NCBI GenBank assembly: GCA_020635015.1
Contig: JACKAP010000002.1
Location: 682,001-746,000 of the forward strand
Direction of reading: 5' to 3'
DNA: 64,000 bases
Source of the DNA: Calditrichia bacterium
Lineage (GTDB): Bacteria > Calditrichota > Calditrichia > RBG-13-44-9 > J075
Shown here: piece after piece, positions 48,345-57,784 of the stretch
How positions within the stretch are numbered: the first letter of the stretch is position 1
Layout of the letters: the number at the start of each line of letters is the position of its first letter
Made by a program: the position numbers and the translations under genes
The notes under the pieces: generated by a model
Database searches by the model: none
The model's input: only the letters and a program-made list of their open reading frames with translations
Told to the model about the DNA's origin: nothing

Positions 48345-50918
48345 TTAGCGGGCCAGGATAATCCGCCGCACCTCCCGGGAAGGGCCGGCGGCGATCCGTA
48401 CCAGGTAGACCCCGGAAGCGGCCGTCACTCCGTGCTCGCTGCGCCCGTCCCAGGAGAGGCGGTGACGGCCCGGCGCCAGCGGGCCGTTATTCAGCGTGGT
48501 CACCCGGCGGCCCAGCATGTCGTAGACCGCCACCTCCACCGGCAAGGCGCGATGCAGTACAAATTCGATCTGAGCCTGGGAATTGAAGGGATTGGGATAG
48601 ATGTTCTCTAGCGTAAAGGTATCTGCCGGGCGGGCCTCACCCGGGCGCAGCGCGGTTAGATTGCTGATGTCGATGCGCAGCATGCTGCGCCCATGGGTGG
48701 CGGCGGTCAGGGTGCGGGTGGCCGCATGCACCATCAGGTCTGCTACCCCGGCGGCAGGGTAATTTTCGCCCAGCACCGCCCAGTTGCTCCCGGCATCCAG
48801 TGAATAATAGACACCCAGGTCTGAACCGACATAGTAATAATCCGGGTAATCCGGATCAAAACGCATCACCTGGATCGGCGCCTCCGGCAGATTGTTGCTG
48901 ATGTCTTCCCAACTGGCTCCCATGTCGGTGCTGCGGAAGATATGGCCCATATTTTCGCCGGAACGGAAGCCGGAAAATGTAACGATCACGGTCGCCGGAT
49001 CGGTAGGATGTACCGTCACCCGGGTCACCCAGCGCTGGGGCAGGGAGGCGGAGATCAGGCTCCAATTGGCGCCCCCGTCGGCGGTCACCCACAGGTTGCC
49101 GTCATCGGTGCCGGCATAAATCACGTCCGGATCCCCCGCCGCCACATCGATGGTGGTGACGGTGCCGAAGGTGCTCATGGTCGGGTAAGGCCCGTTGCTG
49201 AGATCGCTGCTGATCGCCTGCCAGGATGCCGCTCCGTTGGAAGTGCGCCAGATCCGCTGGGTGCCGTAATAAAGCACATTATTATTACCGGGATCCATCA
49301 CCACCGGGGTCATCCAGTTGGTGCGGTCGCTGCCGCTGATTCCGTTGGTGGCGGAAAACCAGGAGGAGCCGCCGTTGGTGGTTTTTTGCAACCCGCCCCA
49401 CTGGTATTCGGCGTAAAGAGCGTTGCTGTTGGTGGGATCGATCACCACGTAAAATCCGTCGCCGCCTAAAATATGCTGCCAACTGCCGGACCCGCCCAGA
49501 GTGCGCAGGGTGCCGTTATCCTGAGTGCCTCCATAGAGCCGCTCCGGATAATTGACATCCACCGCCCCGGCGTAAAACTGGCTGATCGGCATATTGTCGA
49601 AATGGCTGAAGCTGGCCGCACCGTTCTGCGACACATAAAGCCCCCCGTCATTGCCGACCCACACCTGCTGAGGGTTGCTGGGATTGACCCAGATGGCGTG
49701 GTGATCCACGTGCATATCGTTCCCCACCGTACTCCAACTGCCGCCGCCGTTGGTGGTTTTGTACATGGGTACCCCCAGCGCATAGACGGTATTTTCATTT
49801 ACCGGATCGACATAGATATTGCCGAAATACCAGCCGAAATTGCTGTAGAGATTGCCCAGCGCACCGTCGTTGACCTGGCTCCAACTGCTGCCCCCATTGG
49901 TGGTTTTGAATACCCCAGCGAAATATCCGGGATGATCGGCGTAGATGGCGTAGAGCACCTGCGGATTGCTGGGCGCAATGCTTAAGCCGATCCGCCCCAC
50001 GGTGGGCGAGGGTGCCGGCAGGCCGTTGAGCAACTGGTCCCAGCTCTCCCCGCCATCAGTCGATTTAAAGATCCCGCTGGTAATCCCCCCGGCGATGCGC
50101 GCTCCCGGGGTGCGGATACGCTCCCACATCGCAGCATACACAGCGGACGGGTTGAGCGGATCGATCACCACGTCGATTGCCGAAGTAGAATCGGAGATGA
50201 ACAGCACCTGCGTCCAGCTCTGCCCTCCGTCGTTGCTGCGGTAGATCCCCCGCTCGGCGTTCTTGCCGAAGAGCAGCCCGGAAGCGGCCACGAAAACCTG
50301 TTGGGAATTCTGCGGATTGATGGCGATGCGCCCGATGTGATGAGAATTCTCTAACCCGGACAGCCCCCAGCTCGCCCCCCCATCGGTACTTTTGAACAGG
50401 CCGTTGCCGGGATAGGAATCGGCACTGATATTGGCCTCGCCGGTACCGACATAGAGGGTATTGGGATCGTTGGGATCGATTGCCATGGCGCCGATCGAGA
50501 GGGTGCTGTTAAAATCGAACACCGGTATCCAGTTCCCCCCGCTGTTCTCGGAATACCATACCCCGCCGTCTGCTGCACCGGCATAGATCCGATCCGGCTG
50601 GGAGGGGTGGATCGCCAGAGCGGTGATCCGCCCACCGATGTTGGTCGGCCCCATCTGCTCCCACAGCCCGGCATGGCGGGAAGCCGTGGATGCATGTAAA
50701 GCTTTCGCCTGGCGCCGGGCTTCTGCCAGCGCTTCGTAATTGATATCTTTATCCGGGAAACTGCGCTGCAGGAAAAACCAGTCGTTGGGCTGGCTCGGCG
50801 CTTCCTTTGCCGCCGGTTGCGGCAGGAGAAATCTTCCCGCCAGCAGCGCCAGCACCAGCAGCACGGCATTGGCAGCGATAAATTGTTTCGCAGTAAACGG
50901 TATATTGCGGATTTTCAT
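48345..50918 (-). CDS. Sortilin-type beta-propeller protein with T9SS sorting domain
   Basis: An 857-residue exported protein: N-terminal membrane/signal helix (FIAANAVLLVLALLAGRFLL), then about 15 BNR/Asp-box repeats of the S-x-D-x-G-x-x-W type (KSTDGGASW, RSNDGGQSW, KTTNGGSSW). These form one or two propellers of the VPS10/sortilin-like, glycosidase-related kind. The C-terminus is a type A sorting domain (IYPNPFNSQAQIEFVL, YDMLGRRV, SGVYLVRIAAG). It is secreted by the T9SS; ligand or enzyme activity is unknown. AAGAGGTG precedes the ATG. Confidence 0.88.
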   Translation of the reverse strand: MKIRNIPFTAKQFIAANAVLLVLALLAGRFLLPQPAAKEAPSQPNDWFFLQRSFPDKDINYEALAEARRQAKALHASTASRHAGLWEQMGPTNIGGRITALAIHPSQPDRIYAGAADGGVWYSENSGGNWIPVFDFNSTLSIGAMAIDPNDPNTLYVGTGEANISADSYPGNGLFKSTDGGASWGLSGLENSHHIGRIAINPQNSQQVFVAASGLLFGKNAERGIYRSNDGGQSWTQVLFISDSTSAIDVVIDPLNPSAVYAAMWERIRTPGARIAGGITSGIFKSTDGGESWDQLLNGLPAPSPTVGRIGLSIAPSNPQVLYAIYADHPGYFAGVFKTTNGGSSWSQVNDGALGNLYSNFGWYFGNIYVDPVNENTVYALGVPMYKTTNGGGSWSTVGNDMHVDHHAIWVNPSNPQQVWVGNDGGLYVSQNGAASFSHFDNMPISQFYAGAVDVNYPERLYGGTQDNGTLRTLGGSGSWQHILGGDGFYVVIDPTNSNALYAEYQWGGLQKTTNGGSSWFSATNGISGSDRTNWMTPVVMDPGNNNVLYYGTQRIWRTSNGAASWQAISSDLSNGPYPTMSTFGTVTTIDVAAGDPDVIYAGTDDGNLWVTADGGANWSLISASLPQRWVTRVTVHPTDPATVIVTFSGFRSGENMGHIFRSTDMGASWEDISNNLPEAPIQVMRFDPDYPDYYYVGSDLGVYYSLDAGSNWAVLGENYPAAGVADLMVHAATRTLTAATHGRSMLRIDISNLTALRPGEARPADTFTLENIYPNPFNSQAQIEFVLHRALPVEVAVYDMLGRRVTTLNNGPLAPGRHRLSWDGRSEHGVTAASGVYLVRIAAGPSREVRRIILAR

Positions 50919-51032
50919 TTCGGGTGCACCTCTTGGATAAATTGGCCGGATGATTTTTACAGAAAATGAGTCATCATTCGTTACTAATTATACCGCCGGC
51001 CCGGCGAAAAACCTACCCGAAATACTGAAATC

Positions 51033-51117
51033 CTGGTGGTTGGTGGTTGGTGGTTGGTGGTTGGTGGTTGGTGGTTGGTCAAGACAGTCTTATGCCAATA
51101 ACCAACAACCAATAACT
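51033..51117. repeat. GGTTGGT heptamer repeat with opposing arm
   Basis: Six or more GGTTGGT heptamers are followed by AATAACCAACAACCAATAAC on the right, giving a hairpin. It lies between cpoB and the propeller gene. Confidence 0.85.
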
Positions 51118-51156
51118 AAATCGACAACAAAATCCGCGTTCTATGAAAAACACACA

Positions 51157-51894
51157 CTATCGCGCCTGCAACCGCGCCTGCGCCAATGCGGCCTCCGCCG
51201 AGGCGGGATATTCCCGGACCACCCGCTCCAGGTAAGCCCGCCCGCCGTTATCATCTCCCTGCGCCAGGTAGCAGTAAGCGATCTTCAACAGCGCCGCAGC
51301 GGCCCGCCCGCTGCCCGGATATCCGTTCAGCACCGCCTCATAGGCTTCCACCGCCGCCGGGTAATCACTCCCGGCATAATAGGCCTCGCCGATGTAATAT
51401 TGGGCATTAGCCGCCATCTCGCCCTCCGGGAAGCGGCGCAAATATTCGCGAAAACCTTCGATCGCCAGGGGGTAATGCCCGCGGGAAAAATCCAGACTGG
51501 CCTCCTGGTAGGAAGCGCCGGCATCACTCGCTGCCCCCTGCATCGTGCTGTCTGTCCGGGTCGGGCGGGCGTCGAGTTTCTGATTGAGCCGGGAAAGCCG
51601 CTCGTTCAGGTCGTTGAGCCGGGCCTGCAGCGAACGCATTTGCTGTTCCAGGCTTTCGATTTGGGTCAGTGCATCCACTTTATTGCGACGCGCGGCCTCA
51701 TCGAGCCTCCCGGCATCGTTCTTCAGCAATTGCACCACTTCCTCCAGCGCCGCCTGCCGGGCTTTCAAGTCCAGCAATTGCCCCTGCATCACCGTTTGGT
51801 TACTCTCCACCCGCTTCATCTGCCAGTAAGTGGCGCACCCCGAATTCAATCCGGCCGCGAGGAGGGTCAGTAAAAATATTAACAAGTGTTTCAT
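51157..51894 (-). CDS. cpoB: CpoB/YbgF-like Tol-Pal lipoprotein
   Basis: A 245-residue lipoprotein (lipobox LNSGC). An N-terminal coiled coil (about 28-115, RNKVDALTQIESLEQQMRSL) is followed by three TPRs (YQEASLDFSRGHYPLAIEGF, AQYYIGEAYYAGSDYPAAVE, and a third). This is the CpoB layout, which tunes peptidoglycan synthesis and Tol action at division. E. coli CpoB is periplasmic and not lipidated, so the lipobox is a difference. It ends the Tol-Pal series, after pal. Confidence 0.88.
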   Translation of the reverse strand: MKHLLIFLLTLLAAGLNSGCATYWQMKRVESNQTVMQGQLLDLKARQAALEEVVQLLKNDAGRLDEAARRNKVDALTQIESLEQQMRSLQARLNDLNERLSRLNQKLDARPTRTDSTMQGAASDAGASYQEASLDFSRGHYPLAIEGFREYLRRFPEGEMAANAQYYIGEAYYAGSDYPAAVEAYEAVLNGYPGSGRAAAALLKIAYCYLAQGDDNGGRAYLERVVREYPASAEAALAQARLQAR

Positions 51895-51915
51895 AAATTT
51901 TCCATTTCAAGTATT

Positions 51916-51990
51916 GCCACAGAGACACAGAGTTCACAGAGAACTAAACATTAGTGTTTCATAACTCCGTGTTCTCTGTGGCTCTGTGGC
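51916..51990. repeat. CACAGAG-word hairpin
   Basis: GCCACAGAGACACAGAGTTC pairs with ...CTCTGTGGCTCTGTGGC. It sits between pal and cpoB. Confidence 0.85.
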
Positions 51991-52023
51991 GAATGTTCCT
52001 GTTTCGGCAAAGCTCAGAAGCAA

Positions 52024-52554
52024 CTATCCTTTACTGGTATCGATCACCACAAACGCCGCCCGGCGGTTCTTCGCCCAGGCTTCAGCGGTGTGGCGGGTAT
52101 CCAGCGGCTTTTCCTTCCCGAAGCTGACGGTCGAGATGCGGGATTCGGCAATGCCGGATCTCAGCAGATATTGCCGCACCGCATTGGCCCGGCGTTCACC
52201 CAGGGCCAGGTTGTATTCTGCGGTACCCATCTCATCGCAATGTCCCTCGATCCGCACCCGCACCCGGGGATTATCCCGAAGCTGCCGTACATGTTCCGCC
52301 AGCAGCGGCAGCATGTCCGGGCGCAGATCGTAACGGTCAAAGTCGAACCGCACATCGCTCAAGCTCAGCGCCGCCCTGGCAGTTTCTTTCGGCGCCACCG
52401 TCTCGCTGCGCTCTTCCTGCACCACCGGCGGCGGGGGCGGGGTTTCTTCGGTTACCGCAACCGGCACCTCCACCGCTTTTTTGCTGCCGGCACAACTGCT
52501 CAACATCAGCGCCAGAGTCAACATGGTCAAAACGGACATCCAAATACGCTTCAT
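52024..52554 (-). CDS. pal: Peptidoglycan-associated lipoprotein Pal
   Basis: A 176-residue lipoprotein (LALMLSSCAGS) with a Pro-rich linker and an OmpA-type domain (DVRFDFDRYDLRPDMLPLLA, RIEGHCDEMGTAEYNLALGE, RRANAVRQYLL). It binds peptidoglycan and TolB, tying the outer membrane to the wall. An AGGAGG site precedes the ATG. Confidence 0.94.
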   Translation of the reverse strand: MKRIWMSVLTMLTLALMLSSCAGSKKAVEVPVAVTEETPPPPPVVQEERSETVAPKETARAALSLSDVRFDFDRYDLRPDMLPLLAEHVRQLRDNPRVRVRIEGHCDEMGTAEYNLALGERRANAVRQYLLRSGIAESRISTVSFGKEKPLDTRHTAEAWAKNRRAAFVVIDTSKG

Positions 52555-52601
52555 AGCAAAACCTCCTATTTAGTAAGATAATATTAGAAAGCTTTTACTT
52601 T

Positions 52602-52711
52602 TACCGCAGAGGGCGCAGAGGGCGCAGAGGGCGCGGAGATTGTTTCATTATCAGTTGCCAGAGATCATTGATCAGTTGTCAACCTCTCTGTGAACTCTGT
52701 GTCTCTGTGGC
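52602..52711. repeat. GGGCGCAGAG and CTCTGTG words
   Basis: Three to four GGGCGCAGA units are followed after about 60 bases by CTCTCTGTGAACTCTGTGTC, giving a loose inverted repeat between tolB and pal. Confidence 0.75.
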
Positions 52712-52801
52712 AAAAGCATTATTAACAATTCGCTAATAAATGGATCTATCAAAACAATTCGTGTTCATTCGTGACAAAAAAACCGCGTCATCCATATTCT
52801 A

Positions 52802-54070
52802 TTAGTCCCGCATCGTCACATTCGGCGACCAAGCTGGAGCGTACTGTTCCCCTGCCCTGCTGCTCAGGCGGCGTTTCTGCGCGCCGTCATAGCGCATCAC
52901 GAAAATCTCCCGCCGCCCCCCACTGCTGGCGGTATAGGCGATATGAAAGCCGTTCGGCGACCAGGACGGTTCCTCGTGCCTTCCCGGCCCCTCGGTCAAC
53001 TGGCGGAGATTCGCTCCGGTCACATCGATGGTGCAGATCTGAAACGAATTGTCGTCCCGCGTTACATACGCAATTCGGTCCCCCCGCGGCGACCAGGCCG
53101 GAGAAACATTATAACTGCCCTCGAAGGTCAGGCGGCGCACCCCGCTGCCCTCTGCATCCATCAGGTAGATCTGCGGGCTGCCGCTGCGGTCCGAGGTAAA
53201 GGCGATCTCCCGCCCGGTGGGCGACCAACTCGGCGAAGTATCGATGCCGTGGCCAAAGCTCAGCCGCTGCAACTTCCCGCCGCTCACTTCCAGCAGGTAA
53301 ATCTCCGGATTGCCGTCCTTGCTGAGGGTCAGCGCCAGGCGCCGCCCATCCGGCGACCAGGCCGGGGCGCTGTTGATACCGTTGTAGGCCGCGAGGCGGA
53401 TCGGGCTGCCGCCGGGCAGCAGAAGCTGATAAATATCCGGATTGCCCTCCAGGTAGCTGGTGAAGGCGATTCGGCTGCCATCCGGCGACCAGCAGGGCGA
53501 GAGATTGATGGTCCCGCTGAAGGTCAACTGGCGGCTCCCCTGTCCGTCATAATCCATCACGAAGAGCTCCTTCCCGCCCTGGTGTTCAGCGATATAGGCA
53601 ATTTGCGATTGCGCGACCCCGTCGATTCCGATCAGGTGCTGCACCACCGCGTCCGCCGTCTGATGTCCCAGCCGGCGCAGGGCCTGCCTATCAGCGGTAA
53701 AGGTTTTCTCGAAGATGCGCTGTTCTCCGGGCAATTCGTTCAGCCGCGCCGTCAGTTGCAACTGCCCGCCGGCCAGGGCCAGCTCCCCGGACAACTGCAC
53801 CGCCGCCCCGGTCTCGCCATAGCCGTCTAATGCGAAAAAGCCCGAATAGCGCAAATCGTCCTCGACGACCTCACGCAGCAGGCGGGTGCTGGCCGGATCA
53901 GCGCTGCCTTGGAAATCGGCAACGCTGATCGCCACCGGTTCGAAGTTTCCCGACTGCACCTTCAAATAAACATCTTCCTGCCCCAACCCCGGCCCGCTCA
54001 CCCCGGCCAGGATCAGAAGCATGCCCAGCCGGCAGCGTGATTTTTTGTTCAGGTTTACCAGATTTAGCAT
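52802..54070 (-). CDS. tolB: TolB periplasmic beta-propeller
   Basis: A 422-residue TolB. An N-terminal signal (MLLILAGVSGPGLGQ), the TolB N-domain (about 35-150, VVEDDLRYSGFFALDGY) and a six-bladed propeller follow. The propeller has repeated PSWSPDGRRLA-type blades (SPDGSRIAFTSYLEGNPDIY, TGREIAFTSDRSGSPQIYLM). It acts in the periplasm with Pal and the inner-membrane Tol complex. Confidence 0.94.
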   Translation of the reverse strand: MLNLVNLNKKSRCRLGMLLILAGVSGPGLGQEDVYLKVQSGNFEPVAISVADFQGSADPASTRLLREVVEDDLRYSGFFALDGYGETGAAVQLSGELALAGGQLQLTARLNELPGEQRIFEKTFTADRQALRRLGHQTADAVVQHLIGIDGVAQSQIAYIAEHQGGKELFVMDYDGQGSRQLTFSGTINLSPCWSPDGSRIAFTSYLEGNPDIYQLLLPGGSPIRLAAYNGINSAPAWSPDGRRLALTLSKDGNPEIYLLEVSGGKLQRLSFGHGIDTSPSWSPTGREIAFTSDRSGSPQIYLMDAEGSGVRRLTFEGSYNVSPAWSPRGDRIAYVTRDDNSFQICTIDVTGANLRQLTEGPGRHEEPSWSPNGFHIAYTASSGGRREIFVMRYDGAQKRRLSSRAGEQYAPAWSPNVTMRD

Positions 54071-54111
54071 TATTATCCCGGAAATTATTGCAAATCAGAA
54101 ATTATACCGCC

Positions 54112-54162
54112 CAATTACCATTGCGCATTGAGCATTGAGAATTAAGCATTTACCATTTAACC
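54112..54162. repeat. ATTGAGCATTAAGCATTTACC words
   Basis: Short CATTGAGCATTGAG / TTAAGCATTTACCATTT words lie between tolA and tolB; related copies are at 10111-10162 and 56296-56334. Confidence 0.7.
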
Positions 54163-54191
54163 GGCCGCAAGCCGTGCAGGGAAATAAACCG

Positions 54192-54791
54192 CTATTCTTC
54201 CTTCACCGACTCAAACTCGATATACACCGTCAGCGTTTCCCGCTGGTAGTTCTCCGGCAGCGGGGGCAGGGGATCGACCGACCATACCGCTCGCCGGGCC
54301 GCCTGATCGAAGATAAACCGCCCGGAGGAACGCGTCACCTCCACCCCGGAAACCCGGCCGTTACGGGCGATCCGGAAACGTACCTCGGCATTGATGGTTT
54401 CCGCCGCCGCATCCAACTGATAAGGAGGCTGCCAGTTCTGCTGCAGACGGTTTTGCAGCAGGGTCAGGTAATAATTGAATGGAAAATCCATCCGGTTGAT
54501 ATTGACCCGGGAGCCGGCCGGCCGCGGCGGCGGATCGTCACGCGGAGGTGTCACGGCCGGCGCGGCGACGGCAGATTTACCCGTCGGGATATTCAGCGGC
54601 TTCTCCGGGCTGACCCGCGCCGGGGTTCGGTTTGTCACTGCCGGTGCCGCGGCCGGCGCCGGCAGGCTAACCAGATCGACCGGATAAATCAACTGCGCCC
54701 GGGAACGTTCCGGCGAACACATTCCGCTCAAGACCAGGATCAATCCGATACTGCCGTGCAGCAGTAACGAGAGCGCCATTCCCGGCTTCAT
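54192..54791 (-). CDS. Short TolA/TonB-like energy transducer
   Basis: A 199-residue protein with one N-terminal membrane helix (LSLLLHGSIGLILVLSGM), a Pro/Ala-rich linker and a TonB-type C-terminal domain (FNYYLTLLQNRLQQNWQPPY, VRFRIARNGRVSGVEVTRSS). It takes the place of TolA in the operon but lacks TolA's long helical domain, so it is nearer TonB in length. It starts two bases after the tolR stop. Confidence 0.88.
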   Translation of the reverse strand: MKPGMALSLLLHGSIGLILVLSGMCSPERSRAQLIYPVDLVSLPAPAAAPAVTNRTPARVSPEKPLNIPTGKSAVAAPAVTPPRDDPPPRPAGSRVNINRMDFPFNYYLTLLQNRLQQNWQPPYQLDAAAETINAEVRFRIARNGRVSGVEVTRSSGRFIFDQAARRAVWSVDPLPPLPENYQRETLTVYIEFESVKEE

Positions 54792-54793
54792 GC

Positions 54794-55195
54794 CTACTGC
54801 TCCACTCCGGGTTCCACCAGCAAGCCGACCTTGCTGATGCCGCTGCGCTTGATGCGGTCGATCACCCGGATCACCTCCCCGTAGGGCACTTCCCGGTCGG
54901 CTTTCAACAGCACCGGCTGACCGCCCCGGCTGGCATAATGCTGCATCAACCGCTCGCCGAAGGAATCGCGCTCAACTAGCTCTTGCTCGATATACAACGC
55001 CCCGCCGGCGGTAATTACCACCACGATGCCCTCTTTCGCCTGCAGTTCGTCGGCATCGGCCCGGGGCAGGTTGACCTCCAGCCCGCTCTGCAGCAGCGGC
55101 GCAGTAATCATGAAAATGATCAGCAGCACCAGACTGACATCGACCAACGAGGTAACATTGATCTCGGCCAGGGTCGTATAGCGAGTCCGGTTCAT
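54794..55195 (-). CDS. tolR: TolR/ExbD-type motor subunit
   Basis: A 133-residue protein with one N-terminal helix carrying the conserved membrane aspartate (VTSLVDVSLVLLIIFMIT) and a periplasmic ExbD fold ending DRIKRSGISKVGLLVEP. It overlaps tolQ by four bases (ATGA). Together they form the proton-driven motor of the Tol system. Confidence 0.93.
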   Translation of the reverse strand: MNRTRYTTLAEINVTSLVDVSLVLLIIFMITAPLLQSGLEVNLPRADADELQAKEGIVVVITAGGALYIEQELVERDSFGERLMQHYASRGGQPVLLKADREVPYGEVIRVIDRIKRSGISKVGLLVEPGVEQ

Positions 55196-55890
55196 CGCGG
55201 CTTCTCCTGCATGATCACCCGCACCAGATCGCCAGTAAACCGCGACAACTCACCATCTATCCGCCGCAAGCGGTCGACAAAATAGTTGTAGGCGATCAGT
55301 GCCGGGATCGCCGCCGCCAGTCCGGCGACCGTGGTGATCAGCGCCTCGGCAATCCCGGGCCCCACCACGCTCAACTCGGCCGAACCCCGCGTCCCGATGC
55401 TCATAAACGCGCTCATCACGCCCCATACCGTTCCGAAAAGCCCCAGGAACGGACTGGCGCTGGCGGTGGTGGCCAGGATCACCAGACTTTGCTCCAACTC
55501 GGCCATCTCCCGTCCGGCGGCATCATGCAACGCTTCCACCATGAGCGGCTTGGGCGGGCGGGTCAGCACCGCTGCCGGCGCCACCGGGTTGAAAACCGCT
55601 TCTCCTTTTTCCGGGCGATTGTTGCGGTGATATCCCTCCTGGTAGGCAGCCTTGAAAACACCTGCTTGCGGGCTGTAGCGGAAAACCCGCGCCCGCTCAT
55701 AGAGCGCCTCCCAGGTTTTCTCGCTTTGCAAAAGCTGCAGGAACTGCCGCGATTCCCGCTGCACCCGGCGCAGAATGCGGAATTTATCAAAGATCAACGC
55801 CCAGCTTACCAGGGACAAAAATACCAGGATGATCAGGATCAGCTTCGCCACCAGGCTGGCATCGAGGATCAATTTGAGCACATCATGCAT
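55192..55890 (-). CDS. tolQ: TolQ/ExbB-type motor subunit
   Basis: A 232-residue inner-membrane proton-channel subunit: a first helix (LVAKLILIILVFLSLVSWAL), a cytoplasmic loop, then two helices (SASPFLGLFGTVWGVMSAFM and AEALITTVAGLAAAIPALIA) with the family G-T-V-x-G-x-M motif. The ATG at 55890 follows AAGGAG; the longer in-frame reading has no ribosome site. First gene of tolQ-tolR-tolA-tolB-pal-cpoB. Confidence 0.93.
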   Translation of the reverse strand: MHDVLKLILDASLVAKLILIILVFLSLVSWALIFDKFRILRRVQRESRQFLQLLQSEKTWEALYERARVFRYSPQAGVFKAAYQEGYHRNNRPEKGEAVFNPVAPAAVLTRPPKPLMVEALHDAAGREMAELEQSLVILATTASASPFLGLFGTVWGVMSAFMSIGTRGSAELSVVGPGIAEALITTVAGLAAAIPALIAYNYFVDRLRRIDGELSRFTGDLVRVIMQEKPR

Positions 55891-56386
55891 CGTTGTCGTT
55901 CTCCTTGCCGTTTTATACCGGTGGTGATGCGGTTCACGCATCGCCGCCGGGCCACAAAACCATTTACCAAACGCAATTAGCTATGGGCACATCCACAATG
56001 ATCAATTGGCGTGCCAATCCTGGGAGCATAATGCGCTACTTGTTTTAAAGGGTTATTTTTAATAGGCTTGAATTCGGTAAGATCAAGACAGAGAGCTGCG
56101 CTGCCGGTAGCAAAACTGCGTGCGGTTTATACAACATGACCGGAATTCATACAGATGGGTGGATGGGTGAATGGGTGAATGGGTGAATGAGGAAAAACGG
56201 ACATCGTGTACAAATCTGTACCGCGTACCGCACTAACCCCAAATTTCGTTTTTAAAGCAAAATTTTATTGATAGTGACGACACAAGGTCTTAAAATGAGC
56301 ATTTACCGCTGAGCATTAAGCATTTACCATTTTATCCCATCAACCCATTAACCCATTAACCCATTAACTCATTCACCCATTTCCCA
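55891..56386. other. Control region before tolQ, with repeat words
   Basis: This 496-base gap has ATTGGC-GT-GCCAAT at 56005-56018. Read on the minus strand it gives TTGGCACGCCAATTGAT, close to a sigma-54 -24/-12 element but with TTGA instead of TTGC. Repeat words follow: GGTGAATG (56156-56202), GAGCATTTACC (56296-56334) and ACCCATTA (56336-56384). No gene is seen. Confidence 0.5.
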
Positions 56387-57784
56387 TCAATCCATGCGGT
56401 ATTTCGCAATCCGTTCGCGCAGCATCGAGCGGGAAATGCCCAGAATCTTGCTCGCCTGCACCTGGTTGCCTCCGGTTTTGCGCATCACCGCGGCGATCAG
56501 CGTTTTTTCGGTCTCGGACATGACCTTATTGTACAACTGCCCCCGGTAGGCTTCCAGATCGGCGTCGGAGATCTCCGGCAGTACGGTATGAGCCGGCGTA
56601 TCCCGCTCGCTTCCGACTTCAGTGAAGAAGCTTTCCAACAGCTCCGGAGTGATGACATTCCCCTTGGCCAGCACCATTGCCCGTTTGATCACGTTTTCCA
56701 ACTCCCGCACGTTTCCCGGCCAGTGATACTGCTGCAGCCGCGCCAGAGCGGTTTCGGTCAGGGACAGGCGAGGTTTGCCCATCCCGGCTGCGTGTTTATC
56801 GAGGAAGTACTGCACCATCCCCGGAATATCCTCCCGGCGCAGGCGCAGCGGCGGCAGGGTCAGGGTGATCACTTTCAAGCGGTAATAAAGATCCTCCCGG
56901 AAGGTTCCCCCGGCAATCGCCTTTTCCAGATCCTTGTTGGTGGCGGCAATCACCCGCACATCCACCGCCACGGTCTGCTCGCTGCCCAGGCGTTCGAAGT
57001 TGCCCTCCTGGAGCACCCGCAGCACCTTGGCCTGGGTGGCCAGGGTCATATCGCCGATCTCATCCAGGAAGATGGTGCCGCCGTCGGCCTGCTCGAATTT
57101 GCCGATCCGCCGGCGAGCGGCGCCGGTAAAAGCGCCTTTCTCATACCCGAACAGCTCGCTCTCCAGCAAGGTTTCCGGGATCGCGGCGCAATTGACCGCC
57201 AGGAAGGGCCGCTCGGCGCGACTGCTATATTGGTAGATCGCCCGCGCGACCAGTTCCTTGCCGGTGCCGCTGTCCCCCAGCAGCAGCACGTTGACATTGC
57301 TGGGCGCCACCCGGCCGATCAGTTTATAGACCTCCTGCATCACCGGACTCTGCCCGATCATGCGGTCGCCGCCGGGACCGGCCGGCTGTTGCGGAGGAAG
57401 AATCACTTCAGTACGCATCAGCCGGCTGCACTGCAGCGCATCATCGATGACCGCCTTAATCTTCGGTACCTCGAAAGGCTTCAGCACATAGTCGAACGCC
57501 CCGCGCAGGGTGGCTTCGATCGCCGTTTCGGTGGTGCCGAAGGCAGTGATCACCAGCACCACCGCCCGGGGATCGGCGCTACGGATCTGCTGCAGCACCT
57601 CCAGGCCGGAGGCATCGGGCAGGCGCAGGTCGAGGATAATCAGGTCGAAAGGCTGGCGCTGCAGCAAGGCCAGCCCTTCCGCCGCGCTGAGGGCGGTCGC
57701 CACCCGGTAATCCGGCGCCTGCAGCAGGCGCTGGAAAGAATAGCCCACGCTCTCTTCGTCGTCAATCACCAGAATTTGGTACAT
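56387..57784 (-). CDS. NtrC-family sigma-54 response regulator
   Basis: A 465-residue activator: receiver domain (LVIDDEESVGYSF; phospho-acceptor in LIILDLRLPDASG; lysine in YVLKPFE), an AAA+ sigma-54 domain with Walker A GDSGTGKE, GAFTGAA and a Walker B FLDEIGDM, and a Fis-type HTH (KTGGNQVQASKILGISRSML). The ATG at 57784 follows GGAGG inside the end of the kinase gene (23-base overlap), so it is co-translated with the kinase. Confidence 0.95.
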   Translation of the reverse strand: MYQILVIDDEESVGYSFQRLLQAPDYRVATALSAAEGLALLQRQPFDLIILDLRLPDASGLEVLQQIRSADPRAVVLVITAFGTTETAIEATLRGAFDYVLKPFEVPKIKAVIDDALQCSRLMRTEVILPPQQPAGPGGDRMIGQSPVMQEVYKLIGRVAPSNVNVLLLGDSGTGKELVARAIYQYSSRAERPFLAVNCAAIPETLLESELFGYEKGAFTGAARRRIGKFEQADGGTIFLDEIGDMTLATQAKVLRVLQEGNFERLGSEQTVAVDVRVIAATNKDLEKAIAGGTFREDLYYRLKVITLTLPPLRLRREDIPGMVQYFLDKHAAGMGKPRLSLTETALARLQQYHWPGNVRELENVIKRAMVLAKGNVITPELLESFFTEVGSERDTPAHTVLPEISDADLEAYRGQLYNKVMSETEKTLIAAVMRKTGGNQVQASKILGISRSMLRERIAKYRMD

